From NCBI RefSeq assembly GCF_051014685.1, contig NC_135060.1:4216001-4280000 (forward strand): a DNA stretch of 64,000 nucleotides, written 5' to 3'. The position numbers were made by a program, and so were the translations under genes. This DNA is from Ptiloglossa arizonensis (taxonomy: Eukaryota; Arthropoda; Insecta; Hymenoptera; Colletidae). The notes under the pieces are model-generated. The model was given only the letters and a program-made list of their open reading frames with translations. It was not told the origin of the DNA and made no database searches. Positions 1-11,587 of the stretch are shown piece after piece (within the stretch, counting starts at the first letter, position 1; every line of letters starts with the position of its first letter).

Positions 1-2056
1 CTCAACGGAATATTCGCAGCGAAGCACCGTAAGGATCAAGCCCTTCTGCTCCAAGTTGCGTACAGGATGGAGGAAATGATATTCAATTTGGCCGATACTC
101 ATTTCTTTTTCACCGATGTCGAGGTAAACGGGCCACTTGTTCAAACGTGTTTGCGTAGAAGCAACTTCGTCGTTCAAATCTACCGAGATGATCGCTCACG
201 ATCACGATACCACATCGAACGCCTATACGCGTTTACCGCACGCGAGGACCGACCCAACCTACAGAGGGCAATTCCTTTTAATCGCTGGAAACTGTTTCAG
301 AAAGCACACCAACCCGAATACAATGAATTTACGTTTCCTTTGATAGAAACTAGATAATCAATGTATACACCGTTCGATCGACAAGTATTCCCGAAATCAA
401 ATTAAATAGAAGAGAAAGTATTGATACATTGACGTTCCGTACCGTTCGAACAAATTCGAAACCAACGAAACGATCGAACTCGGTCCTCCTAGTTTTCTAT
501 GGACTGCAACACGTATTTTATATTTAATCGAATTGCGAAATGTCACGTCAAAAATTGTTCAGTTTAACGCGGAACGATCCTAAAGTAAACGTTTAAATAG
601 TTTGTAATTGTGTTCGTGCTAGAATTTCGGTTCAGGCGTATTACTGCAATTTTTTTTATTTTTTTGTTTGTTAATTCTTACAACGCGTAATCGCCCAAAC
701 CAATGTATCGAGTAGTAGATATTTGAAAGAATTCTTCATTATTCTTTGGTATATATTCCTTAAGTGTATTTCAATCCTCGCGTGTTTCATTTTATTCGGT
801 TCAATGTGCTTTTCGTAATATATCCATTTACAGATGAAACTGAGCTACTCTATAACTGATAAAAATGTACCCCGTAGGATTGCGATCAAGTGCACATCGA
901 CGATGTATCGTCGGACGATAACGGGCAGGATCTATCTTCTTACAACTTCGCTACCGATGGCTTCCACTGCGCGTCCGCGAACAATGGCATATGTTTGGCT
1001 TCCGGCGTTAGAGGTGGTGTTGATTGGATGCGAAAACTGGCCTTTCGATATCGCAAGATAAAAGAGATCTACAGTAATTACCGTAACAACGTTGGCGGCT
1101 TGTTAGGCGCAGCGAAACAGGAACAGTGGTTGCAACTACGTGCAGAGATCGAAGTGCTGACCGACAACTGGTTAACATCCGCTGTAAAATGTTTAAATCT
1201 CATCAATAAAAGAAGTCACTGTATCAACATCTTGGTGACCCCCACGCAACTGGTACCGTCTCTGTCGAAAGTGCTACTTTTTGGGATCGGCGGGATATTT
1301 CCGATCGAAAATATTTATTCTGCCTCGAAAATCGGTATGTACCATCAAAATTTAGGTATCACACGTTTTATAGAATTGCAACGAGCAAAATGCGATTATA
1401 GATTCAACAACGGTAGAAATATAACATTCCGGGATAACATTATTCGGAAACGTATTATTAATAATTCGTAGCTTAAATCTGCGCTGTTCGTATGGTAATT
1501 CTGTGTATCGTTGTACCAAACTGGAACAGAGTATATCTCTTCTCTAAATAAAAATAGACAAAACTGCCTATTATCTGTAAATTATAATTTTCATTTTTCA
1601 ATGTTCCCACCTTGAATACTTCCCAACGTGGAACGACGAGGAAACGATTTACATAATGGAAATTACACGAATTCTCTAAAAAGAGTTACAATTATAATTT
1701 ACACGTGCAACATTCTACCCATGAAAAAATTATACCATCATAGAACGATAAACCTTGTCCAGATACACCGAATTTTTCTCCAACGATTGTTTCTTTTGTT
1801 TTAGTATCCACTTACGTAAAATATTAAAGCTAGAAAATTAATATATTTAGTAGATAAATTATGATGTTTTCTAGGAAAAGAAAGCTGCTTTGGAAGAGTG
1901 ATTGCAAGGTTTGGTCGGAGATGCACATATGTGGTAATAGGGGACGATTCTGATGAAGAAACGGCGGCTCGTGCCCACAATTTCCCATTCTGGAGAATAA
2001 ACAGTCACTCGGACACGCAGTCGCTATACAACGCCTTAGAAATGGGATTTCTTTAA
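1..2056 (+). CDS. eya: Eyes absent (EYA) transcription cofactor/phosphatase, C-terminal part, 5' truncated by window edge
   Basis: EYA proteins are HAD-family phosphatases and co-activators of Six/sine oculis factors in the retinal determination network. Three exons are visible: 1-123, 878-1334 and 1875-2056 (stop TAA 2054-2056), giving 253 residues of the C-terminal EYA domain. Exon 1 reads in frame 1 and holds [16 protein letters not shown], an EYA hallmark. Exon 2 opens [20 protein letters not shown] and contains [20 protein letters not shown] and the HAD-like ILVTPTQL and SKVLLFG stretches. Exon 3 holds [10 protein letters not shown] and [11 protein letters not shown] and ends LEMGFL. Donors are gtaaac and gtatgt; acceptors are cccgtag and ttctag. 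The nucleophile motif (DLDET type) lies left of the window. In most EYAs I recall, the acidic loop reads GDG; here it is GDD. Identity is certain from several long conserved blocks; exon edges are inferred by hand. Confidence 0.95.
124..877 (+). other. eya intron
   Basis: A 754-bp intron between the EYA exons ending DVE and starting DCDQ. The coding frame runs open past the donor to a stop near 357, but that read-through loses all EYA similarity after residue E41, so the gtaaac donor is preferred. Near the acceptor there is a T-rich tract followed by cccgtag. I see no other feature. Confidence 0.7.
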
Positions 2057-4718
2057 TCGGAATAAATTTACAAGGCGGTTGGGTAGGGGAACAGGACAGT
2101 CGAAAAATACGTCCAAACGGAAGGACACTTTAGTTATATGGAGACTTAATCGAGATATTTCTATTTCTATATTCTTTACTCTGTTGATAACGAGGGTAAA
2201 TGGATACTTTCATTGAGTGAACATTTCGACATTCCTACTATTTATCGATCGTAATACGTGAGTCGAGGATCGACTGTTCCTCTGAAATCGCCATACACGA
2301 TTTTATCTATTATGGCCATTGGTTGATCGTCAAATACGATCGATCGGAGCAGAGTCCACAAGTGATATACGATGAAAGTAAAAGAAAGTAACGAGTGAAA
2401 GAAATTTACGAATTAAAGATTTATATATAATATGAATATTTCCAATTCATTCCTGCACGCTTTCGGCCATACATTTGACACGACCATTGATTAATTGAAA
2501 ACTATGCGTATCATTTTTGTGTACTTAAACGCATTCTTACATTTTCTGCTTTATAAACATGTAGGGAACATAGAAGCGGTCGAAGAAAAAAAATTAGATT
2601 TGCAGGCGGGGTAGTATGTGTAACTCCGTTAATTAAAGTATTTTGATCGACGTGTACTTCAAAATCTTTTAAGAAAGTTTTATATGAATATTGTGATACA
2701 GTTTAATCCGATTATTTAATTACAGTATGATCCCGGTAAACATAATAAAGTATGATCAAAACAGATACATTTTGATTGATAGTTGGTGAAAGTTATAGTC
2801 ACGTTTTTATTAGTTATATTATAGGAATATTTGACTGAAATATTATGCATTCTTAACATTTTATTTGTTCGTCCGTATCATATACTACTAAGATTACGTA
2901 GGTATATATATTTTTGAATCTTTCATATCATGTGGTTAGAGACTTCTTCCAAATTTCAGCTATTTTGAATTATCTTAATATAAATAGCAATTTATAGATC
3001 GTGTCATTAAAATTTATAATTTTACAAGAGTATTAGAGACGCGTAAATAATATTTTCAAAGTGTACGAGAATAGATTGTATAATTAAAATTTTAATTAAT
3101 AAAAGGGAGAGATAAGATTAGTAAATGATAACCAAAGTTAATGTTGAATAACTGTAAAATCACTTTATATAAGTTTTTAAAATGTAACGTGTATTCATTA
3201 AGAAAATATTTGCTGAAGAAGATTAACAAAAATATAAAAATGTATTATGCAAATCATACATTCAACAAAATCAGTTTTGTTTTTTCATACGAAATTTTCT
3301 TTTAGTAATTTACATAATTTCGTTGAATTTTTAGATTTATTTATAAGCCCACTTTATAATTCTAAACCGTACCAATGATTCGTTCTTATTTTCAAGATTA
3401 TACGAAAATAGTGCAGTTACGTAAAGCAAAGTTGTTAACTACTGATTTATAATCATTTAAATAATTAAAATTACTTGGTAAACTTATAAGCACAAAAATC
3501 TGCACAAGTTATAAAATTATTATTAAGGATCTAATGTTGAATGCGTAAATAAGTTTTTGAATAAAAACCACACTTACGATGACTGTATTACCATTAGCGT
3601 ATCACTCGATAAGAGATTCAAATGAATGGGTGATTCAAACTATCGAATTTACAGTTTAAAAGGATAAAATTCATTTTAAGTAATGAAATTAATTTAAATT
3701 ATTAATTTTTCTTTTGATAAAACACATTTCCAACCGACATTTAATTTTGATATAATCGATTTTTCTTTTTACACATTATTTATATATTTAGAACAAATTT
3801 AATTTTTCAAATGTATCTTTCAATCAAAATAATGTTGTATTACAACGATTAGAGTAATTCAGTGTGTATTAAAATATGTTGATGGATGTAAAAAAAAATG
3901 TTGTAATATCATTATCACAAAAATTGCGCGTTACTATTTTAATTTAATCTAATCACTATCATTTTGATTTTACACAACATTCCTTTGTTTGTATATTCAA
4001 TTTTATATTGTACGCACAGCAATGTGACTTCTACTTTGAATATCTATATTAATTTAATAACGATTTAATAAATTACATAGACTGTGCCTATTGAAATTAT
4101 ATATATTTTTATAAGTAATTGTTACTATAATTTCAATATCAGGCCAGCATAATAAACAATAGTTCAATATTGATATTTGAGACTTTCCAATGTATAGCAA
4201 CCGCCTACCCTATGTTAAAATAAAAACGTGACATTATTTATTTCCATTAACGGAAAGTATATTAGAAACCATAGATGTTTATACTTCTTTAGGCTTTTTG
4301 TATCGAGTAAACGGCATTGCTTTGCGAACTAGCAAATCTCAATTATTGCGAAATTCGTTTTTGTAGTCTATTGAATTTCTATATAAAAAAAATTTCGTAT
4401 CTGTGCGTCCTTTATTGTATGAATGTCTTAATAACACTGACATAACAAAAATTATAAATTTGCTTCCAACTGCTACGGATTTTTAATAAAAAAAACCATT
4501 TTGTTTATGTTTATATAATGCTGATTTATGTACATTCCAAATGAAATCACATTTTGCATATCTTATGCTGTTTGTACTTAATACATGATAATTATTTTCA
4601 AAATTGTTTTATTTATATCTTTTTCTTGTATTGATACATTAAAAAAAAAAAACAATATAATTAAGTTTTCATAAACTACTTCTCATATAACCATAAAAAC
4701 TGTATAATTTGTTCTTTC
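2057..4718. other. Convergent intergenic/3'UTR region between eya and 26-29-p
   Basis: This is 2.7 kb of AT-rich sequence between two genes that point at each other. There is no ORF of note. Candidate eya poly(A) signals AATAAA lie at 2061-2066 (very close to the stop) and 2744-2749. The first few hundred bases keep more CpG than the rest and may be eya 3'UTR. No repeat or RNA gene was recognised. Confidence 0.5.
4608..4613 (-). promoter_or_regulatory. Candidate poly(A) signal of 26-29-p
   Basis: AATAAA on the minus strand, about 105 bases past the 26-29-p stop codon, followed by more A/T-rich sequence. It is the first canonical hexamer in a sensible position; usage is inferred. Confidence 0.45.
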
Positions 4719-7169
4719 TCACATAGTAACATATGTTGGAGCTGTCATTACTCCGCAATTATTCTTTTTTTGAGACATAAGAATATAACCATCATTACCC
4801 CAATAATTGGACCATGAATTTTTAATCAACCAATAATCATTTTCATTTAATTTTCCATACCCGACAGCCAGCACAGCGTGATCCAACGACTCCTCTGTAT
4901 TACCTGCATATGAAATATTTACATTAATGAATTCTAAAACATTTTAGAAGCAATAGTGAAGAGATGTCTGTGTATGCTCACCACAAGCCGAATCGTAATA
5001 TACACCGTGAGAATAGAAAGCAAATGTTTTATGAGAAGCATCGATTGCAACTGAAACTGGTCCATGTTTTGCAATTGCAAGTTTTAAGGCATCAGGATTG
5101 CGCGGTGTAACATTTACAAAACCCGTAATTTTGGCAGTCATTGTAATATTATCTAGATGACAATAACCATCCTATGAAAAAACATATAAGGACTCATTAA
5201 TTTCTCAGTTATCTTTGAAACTATAATTAACTTTAGATCTTTTCTTCTTCCCTTTACAATTGAAGTTGTAATGTACGATGTACTCACTTGTCCAATATAA
5301 CCACCATAATCGTCTTCAGTGGGTAAACCTCCATGTTTCATCATCCATTTGTATGCTCGAAAATCTTCACCACCATCGCAGCCATTATTTCCAAAACCCC
5401 ATGAGCAATCAATAAGAGCCTATAATTATGCAACAACATAATAAAGTACATTATATTTATATGAAATATTTATTACAATTACATTTCAAGTTTTTATACC
5501 TGTTGAGATAAACGCACTAATTTACCATACTTCATAAAATATGCGCCTTCAATGGCACCAGTCGTACCAAAACTCCAACAGGATCCACAAACGGATTGAT
5601 CTATACAATTTAAAGAATTTCTCATTAGTTTGCAATTATCAATATTATCATCTTCAAGTAACTTTATCACGGACCCTTAACGGGAGTAACAGCGCCAAAA
5701 AGCCTCCAATCTAAAGAATCTGGAATGGTATCTTGTTCCTTTTTGATATCATAAGGGAAAGCTTGTCCACCATTGTAGCCACGAGTGTATTGTTTGCCAC
5801 GTAAGGCCTTTAATTCTAAGTCAGTACGATCTACCAAATAATTGACACCTAATTGATAATCCTTTTTAGCTCGATTGGTTGAATGAATAAATCTGTAAAT
5901 ATTTTATACAATATTAGGTGGAAAATCAAAATTATACGGAAATGTAATGCATACCTTAAATTTTGTCTAAATACTTCTTTACGTATCACATGCTCTTTCT
6001 CATTTATATATTCCTTATTATGAACCTTCTTGAAATCTTTAAATGCTTCATTCACATGTGCTTCGTAATTGTGAACAAATTCGCGCATAGGATTGAATGT
6101 ATATATGTGCTTGTCTCCGGGTCCCGGAAAACTGACACATGTTTTGTCTATTCAAAATATGTTTCATAGTTAGTGTATTATATCGATCATATATCAAATT
6201 TACATTACTAAATATTACAAATTTGATATACTTTTTCCAATTTCAAAAACTTCAGAATTGGGTGACTCAGAAGAGTACAAATCATAATCCAAATAGTAAT
6301 GATCATAATGAGAGCCCAAGAGACTATTAAACCCTCTCATTTCATATCTTACAGGAATTGCCTCCTTTGGTACGGATCCATCCGGTGCCTCCTATAATTA
6401 ATTGCATAATACTTAAATAATTGCACTCATTACTTGTCTTATGTACTTTATATTAAAATCAAAGGAACTTAATAATCTTTACATTGTACCGTATCCAAAG
6501 AGTATACTTATTTAATTTTTCGCCAATTTTCTGTACAAGCCTCCATTTTTCACATGGTGATCCATTAATTACATCCTCTCCGATACACTAAATAAAAGTT
6601 AACAAAATTCTATAATAAAATTCAATATTAAACATATCTAAGAGAAGGAGAAATGTTGATTCACCTCCATTCCAGTTGTATCAGGAATAATGGTTTGAGG
6701 TTGAATTTTCATTTCTTTAGAGCCATGTACTTGAAGACACGTTTCTTGATTAGAAGCAGACTCTGTAGTAACTGGAGCAACCTTTAAACTGGTTCCATAT
6801 GATCCTTTGTGTGATAATTGAAAAGTCTTCACCATTCCTAATTAAGCAAAATATAAATTTCATTTGAAAATTTAAATAATCATGATAAAAAAATTAATTT
6901 CAATTACCTCCATAGTAATCAATTCTACTAGATCCACTTGTCCCATCATACCATGCAAAGAATGGTTCACGGATTTCAGCATATGGAATGTATAAAACTC
7001 CTCTAGCTGTGTAAGTATTACTAAACGTTGGAGACTGTACAGCCTCAATGCAAGAAATGCCTAAAAATAAATAATAAGTCATAGAAACGTATTTATTAAT
7101 ATATGTTTGTCATAAAAATTAAATTTTACCTAATGCTATTAATGCAAAAGCACTTGTACAGATATGCAT
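4719..7169 (-). CDS. 26-29-p: 26/29 kDa cysteine proteinase (papain family C1A, 26-29-p)
   Basis: This is the arthropod-specific papain-like protease known from Sarcophaga haemocytes and Drosophila 26-29-p, with an unusual N-terminal domain ahead of the I29 propeptide. Exons, in transcript order: 7169-7130, 7060-6908, 6837-6665, 6587-6483, 6391-6232, 6147-5955, 5892-5675, 5600-5500, 5419-5288, 5171-4982, 4903-4719. These total 1650 nt and 549 residues, the usual family size. The N-terminus [17 protein letters not shown] looks like a signal peptide. The N-terminal domain carries [18 protein letters not shown] and [19 protein letters not shown]. The propeptide contains HNKEY and [16 protein letters not shown]. 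The active site is Q349, C355 ([12 protein letters not shown]), H497 ([11 protein letters not shown]) and N517 (KNSWSNYWG), so all catalytic residues are intact. The donor after exon 7 is gtccgt, weaker than the others but in phase. The likely role is lysosomal or secreted proteolysis in haemocytes; this is family knowledge. Confidence 0.95.
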
Positions 7170-7850
7170 CTTTATGCTCCTATAACAAAAACAATGAAAG
7201 CATTCATTAGCTTGGATATTTATAATTTGATAACGTTTTATGCTTGATAACCTTATGACTCAAGTTAATTGTTGTATTATTGATCAATGTACTAAAAATA
7301 GTAAGACATAATTTTGATAAAACAGCGCATACAAGAAAATTTTTACATATTACGCAAAAATCTAATTACAGGTAGCTTTCAATAATGTGCAAATAAATCG
7401 GTGAAAAAAGTTTAAAATGATAACTGTGAAGAATAAATCGATAAAAAAGGAACAAAGACACTTCTTACTGACAATTATAAATACTATTACGGAAGGGGTA
7501 AATTGTATTTTTATAACAATTTAAGATCTAAACAAATTAAACTCTTCCCGAAGATTATTTCACTTTAAGCATATGTATGTACGTTTATTGTCGAACTAAA
7601 ATCATTGTAAGAAGTAGACTATTAATTTAGAGAGACATATAAAAAAAGAAACTCAATTAGGGAGAAAATTTAATTATTTTTCACTTACTGTAGTTGCACT
7701 AGCAACAGTTGTTTCAATTATTCTGTTGCCTTATATGTATATCGAATGCTGAAAGGACACTACAACCATACAATGTCTTTAGCGAACGGTTTCTTCGTAA
7801 TATTGCGACTTTAGTCTCGGATGTAAACACAGGCACTATCTCACGGACCA
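7170..7850 (-). other. 5'UTR exons and leader intron of 26-29-p
   Basis: An acceptor (gttatag, minus strand) sits ten bases before the ATG, so the coding exon begins at 7179 and a noncoding exon lies upstream. A strong donor, gtaagt, at 7688-7683 (minus) gives a leader exon from 7689 up to a probable start near 7855. The intervening sequence is AT-rich and featureless. The splice sites are seen; the transcript is inferred. Confidence 0.5.
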
Positions 7851-7885
7851 TATGACTGTTTTTGAATCGACTAATGTATATATAC
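7850..7885 (-). promoter_or_regulatory. Candidate TATA/Inr core promoter of 26-29-p
   Basis: On the minus strand TATATATA (7884-7877) is followed 25-30 bases downstream by ACAGTC (7859-7854), close to the arthropod initiator. The spacing fits a TATA-directed start for the minus-strand leader exon that ends at the 7689 donor. Confidence 0.4.
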
Positions 7886-10583
7886 GATCACGAACTGATA
7901 AGAACACTCATCGTCCTACTCTGAAACGGAACACAGTGCAATGTTTTTCGATTCATCCATAATTTATGTACGTTTGTGTACATCCAATGAAACATAATTA
8001 TTAGTCATTCGATGAGTATTTGCAACTTAGATAACATTCTATAGGAACAGTGACAACTTAAATTAATTTTCTAATACTTTTGTGGTTAATTTATCTACTA
8101 TCTCTTAAAACAGTTAATTCCATATAAATAGGAACTTAAGTTCAAAGCTTCCTTCAGGAACATTTGAACCCTTCTTAATCTAAATGTTCTATATAATTTA
8201 AAGAAAGAAGTATTTAAATAGTTCCACATATATTTAGATTACAAACAGTATTCAACTGTTACGATGGAAGTTTTGAACTTCATTCGAATATACAAGACTC
8301 AATATATATTCCTTTATATACATGAATGATACAAATATAATGTTATGAACATTTTTCATCAAGTTAAAAACAAGAAATAAAGTACATTCTAATATATGTT
8401 ATTCTTTAAATTTGAAAACTAAAGCTAGAGAACAGGACTCTTAAATTTCTATGATGCCATCAAAGTTCATTGTTTATTTAAGTAGCTTTTAATTCATATC
8501 ACATCCCAAGCGTCTAAATTTCAAAATACTTCCTAGATTTAAAACATTATTACATTTTTAACGTGTTTTTATATGCTTTCTATTATCATTGTATGTAACA
8601 CATAAAAATAATGTATGAAGCTTTTGTACAATAATGTACAAATAAATTTAACTTAGGAAGAATAATGGATTGGAAACATTAAACGCATAAGTGTAATTGT
8701 GATTTTACAAATAAACATCCATAAATGGAACAATCAAGAATATTCCAAAATCATGTAAATTTTATTTTCAATCAAATCTATGTACATATTTTAATACAAA
8801 AGGAAAGGACACAGTGCCACGAGTAAATGTAATGTAACCTTTATATATTCTTAGAATCTTCATTTGGCGATTTTTTTTAATAAAATTCTAAATTTTAAAC
8901 TTGAAGACGAATCCATTTATAGATTAAAATTGTTCACTCGATATATAATTAATTTTGTTTTAACGTTATCTAAACTAAATTCAATGTTTTCAATCTTTAA
9001 TTAAAAGGAAATGAATTTAAAAGTAATCTTACAATCTTTATTGATACAAGAGATAAAAGCAAATTCGAATTACATATATTCGAAGTTATATAACATTCGT
9101 TTAAATCACTTTTGGAGGAAAATACAAATGTTCTAATGGTTCAAATCTTCTACAATACAAAATTCATAAATTATCAAACCTGTTAATTCTATTACGACCG
9201 ACCACATAGTGCTATATCTTTATTTTTGAAAGTTGGAAGTCGTTACTGTAGTAGACCATCGGTTTACCTAATTCGAACCTAATCCATTTAATTAGTTACT
9301 AGATAGAATAATAAGGTTTGTGTAAGGTTCGGCTTAGTTTTTCTATTCCGGTTACCTTATGTAACCTCCTTTCTCGAAGTAAATATCATTTTCACTTCAA
9401 ATTTCACTTTATTTGCAAGAAAATAGTATACCAACTAGAAATACATAAGAACAATCAAAAATCATCCATTGTTATTTACTAAGGTTGCTGAAATTGTAGT
9501 CGTATATTTGATTAAAAAAGTATGTAGATATTTATCTTTTATCTCTGTTTTACTATTTATCCTTTATCTTCAATTAAATTCAATTCTTCTTATCTTTCTA
9601 TCAAATAATTGTGAAGTATTTACACTTAAATCATTTGAAATTATAGTTATAAATAATGACAATGTGAAATTTTAAAATTCGTTTGAAGTTGAAAGACACT
9701 TTATAACGACAACTCGACGAAGAATAAGGACAATCTTTTAAATATCAGCTCAAAAATGAAAAACAAATAATTAATTTTATTGTAAGAATCATATCATATA
9801 CGCATGTATATCAAATCTGTATTGATGATCTTCAAATATTACGATTCAAAAAGTCAAATTAATATAGTTCGAAAAAGTACTTCTAACATACAATTTATTT
9901 TCTTCGATAAAATCCAACTTTTTTATCGTGTAAATATGTATCAAATCTTTCTCTACATGTATTACAAACAGAATTACTAAACAGAAAAAATCGAAGAAAT
10001 AAAAGTTTCTTAAAAAAATTAAGAAAGAAGCGACGCAAACCATGAAGTATCCCTACTAGATTGGTCCCGTTTTCTCTTAGCGAACTTAAGTCAAGAGAAA
10101 GTAGCTTATTTTTTTATACTAAATATTTATATTAAATAGTTATTTATATTTTTAATTGTGTTTTACACGGATTTTAAAAATTTTTATTTTTGTTGTATGT
10201 ATATTACGTATTGTTATTTTTGCATATTTATATTTTGCATCTTTCCCAGGCAAAATATTAAACTTTTTATATCCGAAAATAGCTGGTTATTCACCTAAGA
10301 CGTTAATCTTATTTCAAATACTTATATTAATGACTCGTCATATGATTGGTTGGAAAACAAAATTATTGGGCTGCGTTAACAAATTTTTTCGTACAACATT
10401 GCTGCAGTCAATAAAATATACACAATTGAATTGTTTATAATACAATATACACATGGAAAAGTAATTTTATGTTGGTAACAAAATATTTTATATTTGGTGA
10501 AACAATTCTGATACGTTTGTTACTGATATTATTTGTATGTTATTTGATTAAATATTGATTAATATTAAATATTACTCCAATCA
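7886..10583. other. AT-rich intergenic region, divergent 26-29-p / ETFRF1
   Basis: About 2.7 kb without a recognised gene. A 94-codon ORF at 10156-10440 shows low-complexity hydrophobic residues typical of AT-rich random translation, and I could not relate it to a family. No RNA gene or transposon was recognised. The promoter of the LYR-motif gene must lie at the right end but shows no clear core element. Confidence 0.5.
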
Positions 10584-11013
10584 ATGTCTCAACGATCGAA
10601 AGTTATTAATTTGTACAAGACGGTAACGAATCGTAATTTTATTTTAGTTTATTGACATATTATTTATTGTAACATTATACGCATGCACATATTATTTTAA
10701 AATGTCATTGATCATGTTATACTTTAAAAGAAGAAAATTATTTATTTGCTCAAATTACTATTGTCGATTTAAATTTTATACTATTATAATTTAATTCTTC
10801 TAGCTCTTGTACATGGGTCGAGACTATCCAAGAGGTTATAAATTCTTCAGAGAAAATTTAAAAAAAACTTTTGAAACGAATAAAGAGGAACATGATCCTG
10901 AGAAGATTGATAAATTGTTGATTCGTGGTTCCTATTTTATTAAAGAATTGGAAGCATTGTATAAGTTACGAAAATATAAAATATTAAAAAGAAGATATAG
11001 CAACAAATCCTAA
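10584..11013 (+). CDS. ETFRF1: LYR motif-containing protein, electron-transfer-flavoprotein regulatory factor (ETFRF1/LYRM5)
   Basis: Two exons, 10584-10622 and 10804-11013, encode 82 residues. Exon 1 gives MSQRSKVINLYKT and is too short to stand out alone; it is joined in phase 0 through a gtaacg donor and ttctag acceptor to LLYMGRDYPRG. The result matches the LYRM5 pattern: LYK (variant LYR), the GRDYPRG turn, FFRENLKKTF, DPEKIDKLL and KELEALYKLRKYK. The length is close to the human protein. LYR proteins bind acyl carrier protein in the mitochondrial matrix; LYRM5 is reported to remove FAD from electron-transfer flavoprotein and so tune fatty-acid oxidation. The only in-frame start that includes the LYR helix is 10584. 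It is convergent with the nucleolar GTPase gene. Confidence 0.88.
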
Positions 11014-11587
11014 AATTAGATTAAATTATGCTTAATATATACTTTTACATGTAGATCAAATATTTAATTGTTTATTGTTCAAATTATTGTCTTTTGATTT
11101 ATCAGTAATGGAAATAATAGGTATTATATAGTTTCCTCGTTAGTAGCTATATAATACAGAGGATATTGGTTATTGTATAATTGTTGAAATTAAACTCTAC
11201 CAAGTATGATCAGTGCTTACACAGCCTTCACCAAAGTGCCAAAGTGAATAAATTTATTATTATTAAAAAAGTATGTGTAATATATACATTTAATTTAGAA
11301 AATATGAAGATACAAATAAATCATTTATACACAATTTGCTTATTCTATTAAGTACCTAGTAACATTATGTACAAATTTCATGCAACAATTATATAGTGAT
11401 TTAGTACCTTATACATACATATTATATATACCTATGTAATTTTTTGTATATAAATATAATAAGAATAAAGAAGATTGGGATATGAGTTTATATACAACAC
11501 TTTGTATATACAAAGTTTATATTCTTTTCAATAACATTAAATACACTAGTAGAGTTTTTAATTTAACATCTTCTATTAAATTATGAA
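11014..11587. other. Short convergent intergenic spacer ETFRF1 / Ngp-1
   Basis: 574 bp between two stop codons, probably almost all 3'UTR of one or the other gene. It contains the palindromic double poly(A) signal listed separately. The remainder is AT-rich with TATATA-type runs and no ORF. Confidence 0.6.
11247..11258. promoter_or_regulatory. Palindromic poly(A) signal usable by both convergent genes
   Basis: AATAAATTTATT is a perfect 12-bp palindrome giving AATAAA on each strand. It lies 234 bp past the ETFRF1 stop and about 330 bp past the Ngp-1 stop, so both 3' ends could be specified by one short element. Usage is inferred. Confidence 0.5.

Noticed and set aside
10156..10440. 94-codon ORF, hydrophobic, starting MCFTRILKIF
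   Set aside because: The composition follows the AT bias, no family is recognised, and there are no supporting splice or codon signals beyond a chance acceptor-like site inside.
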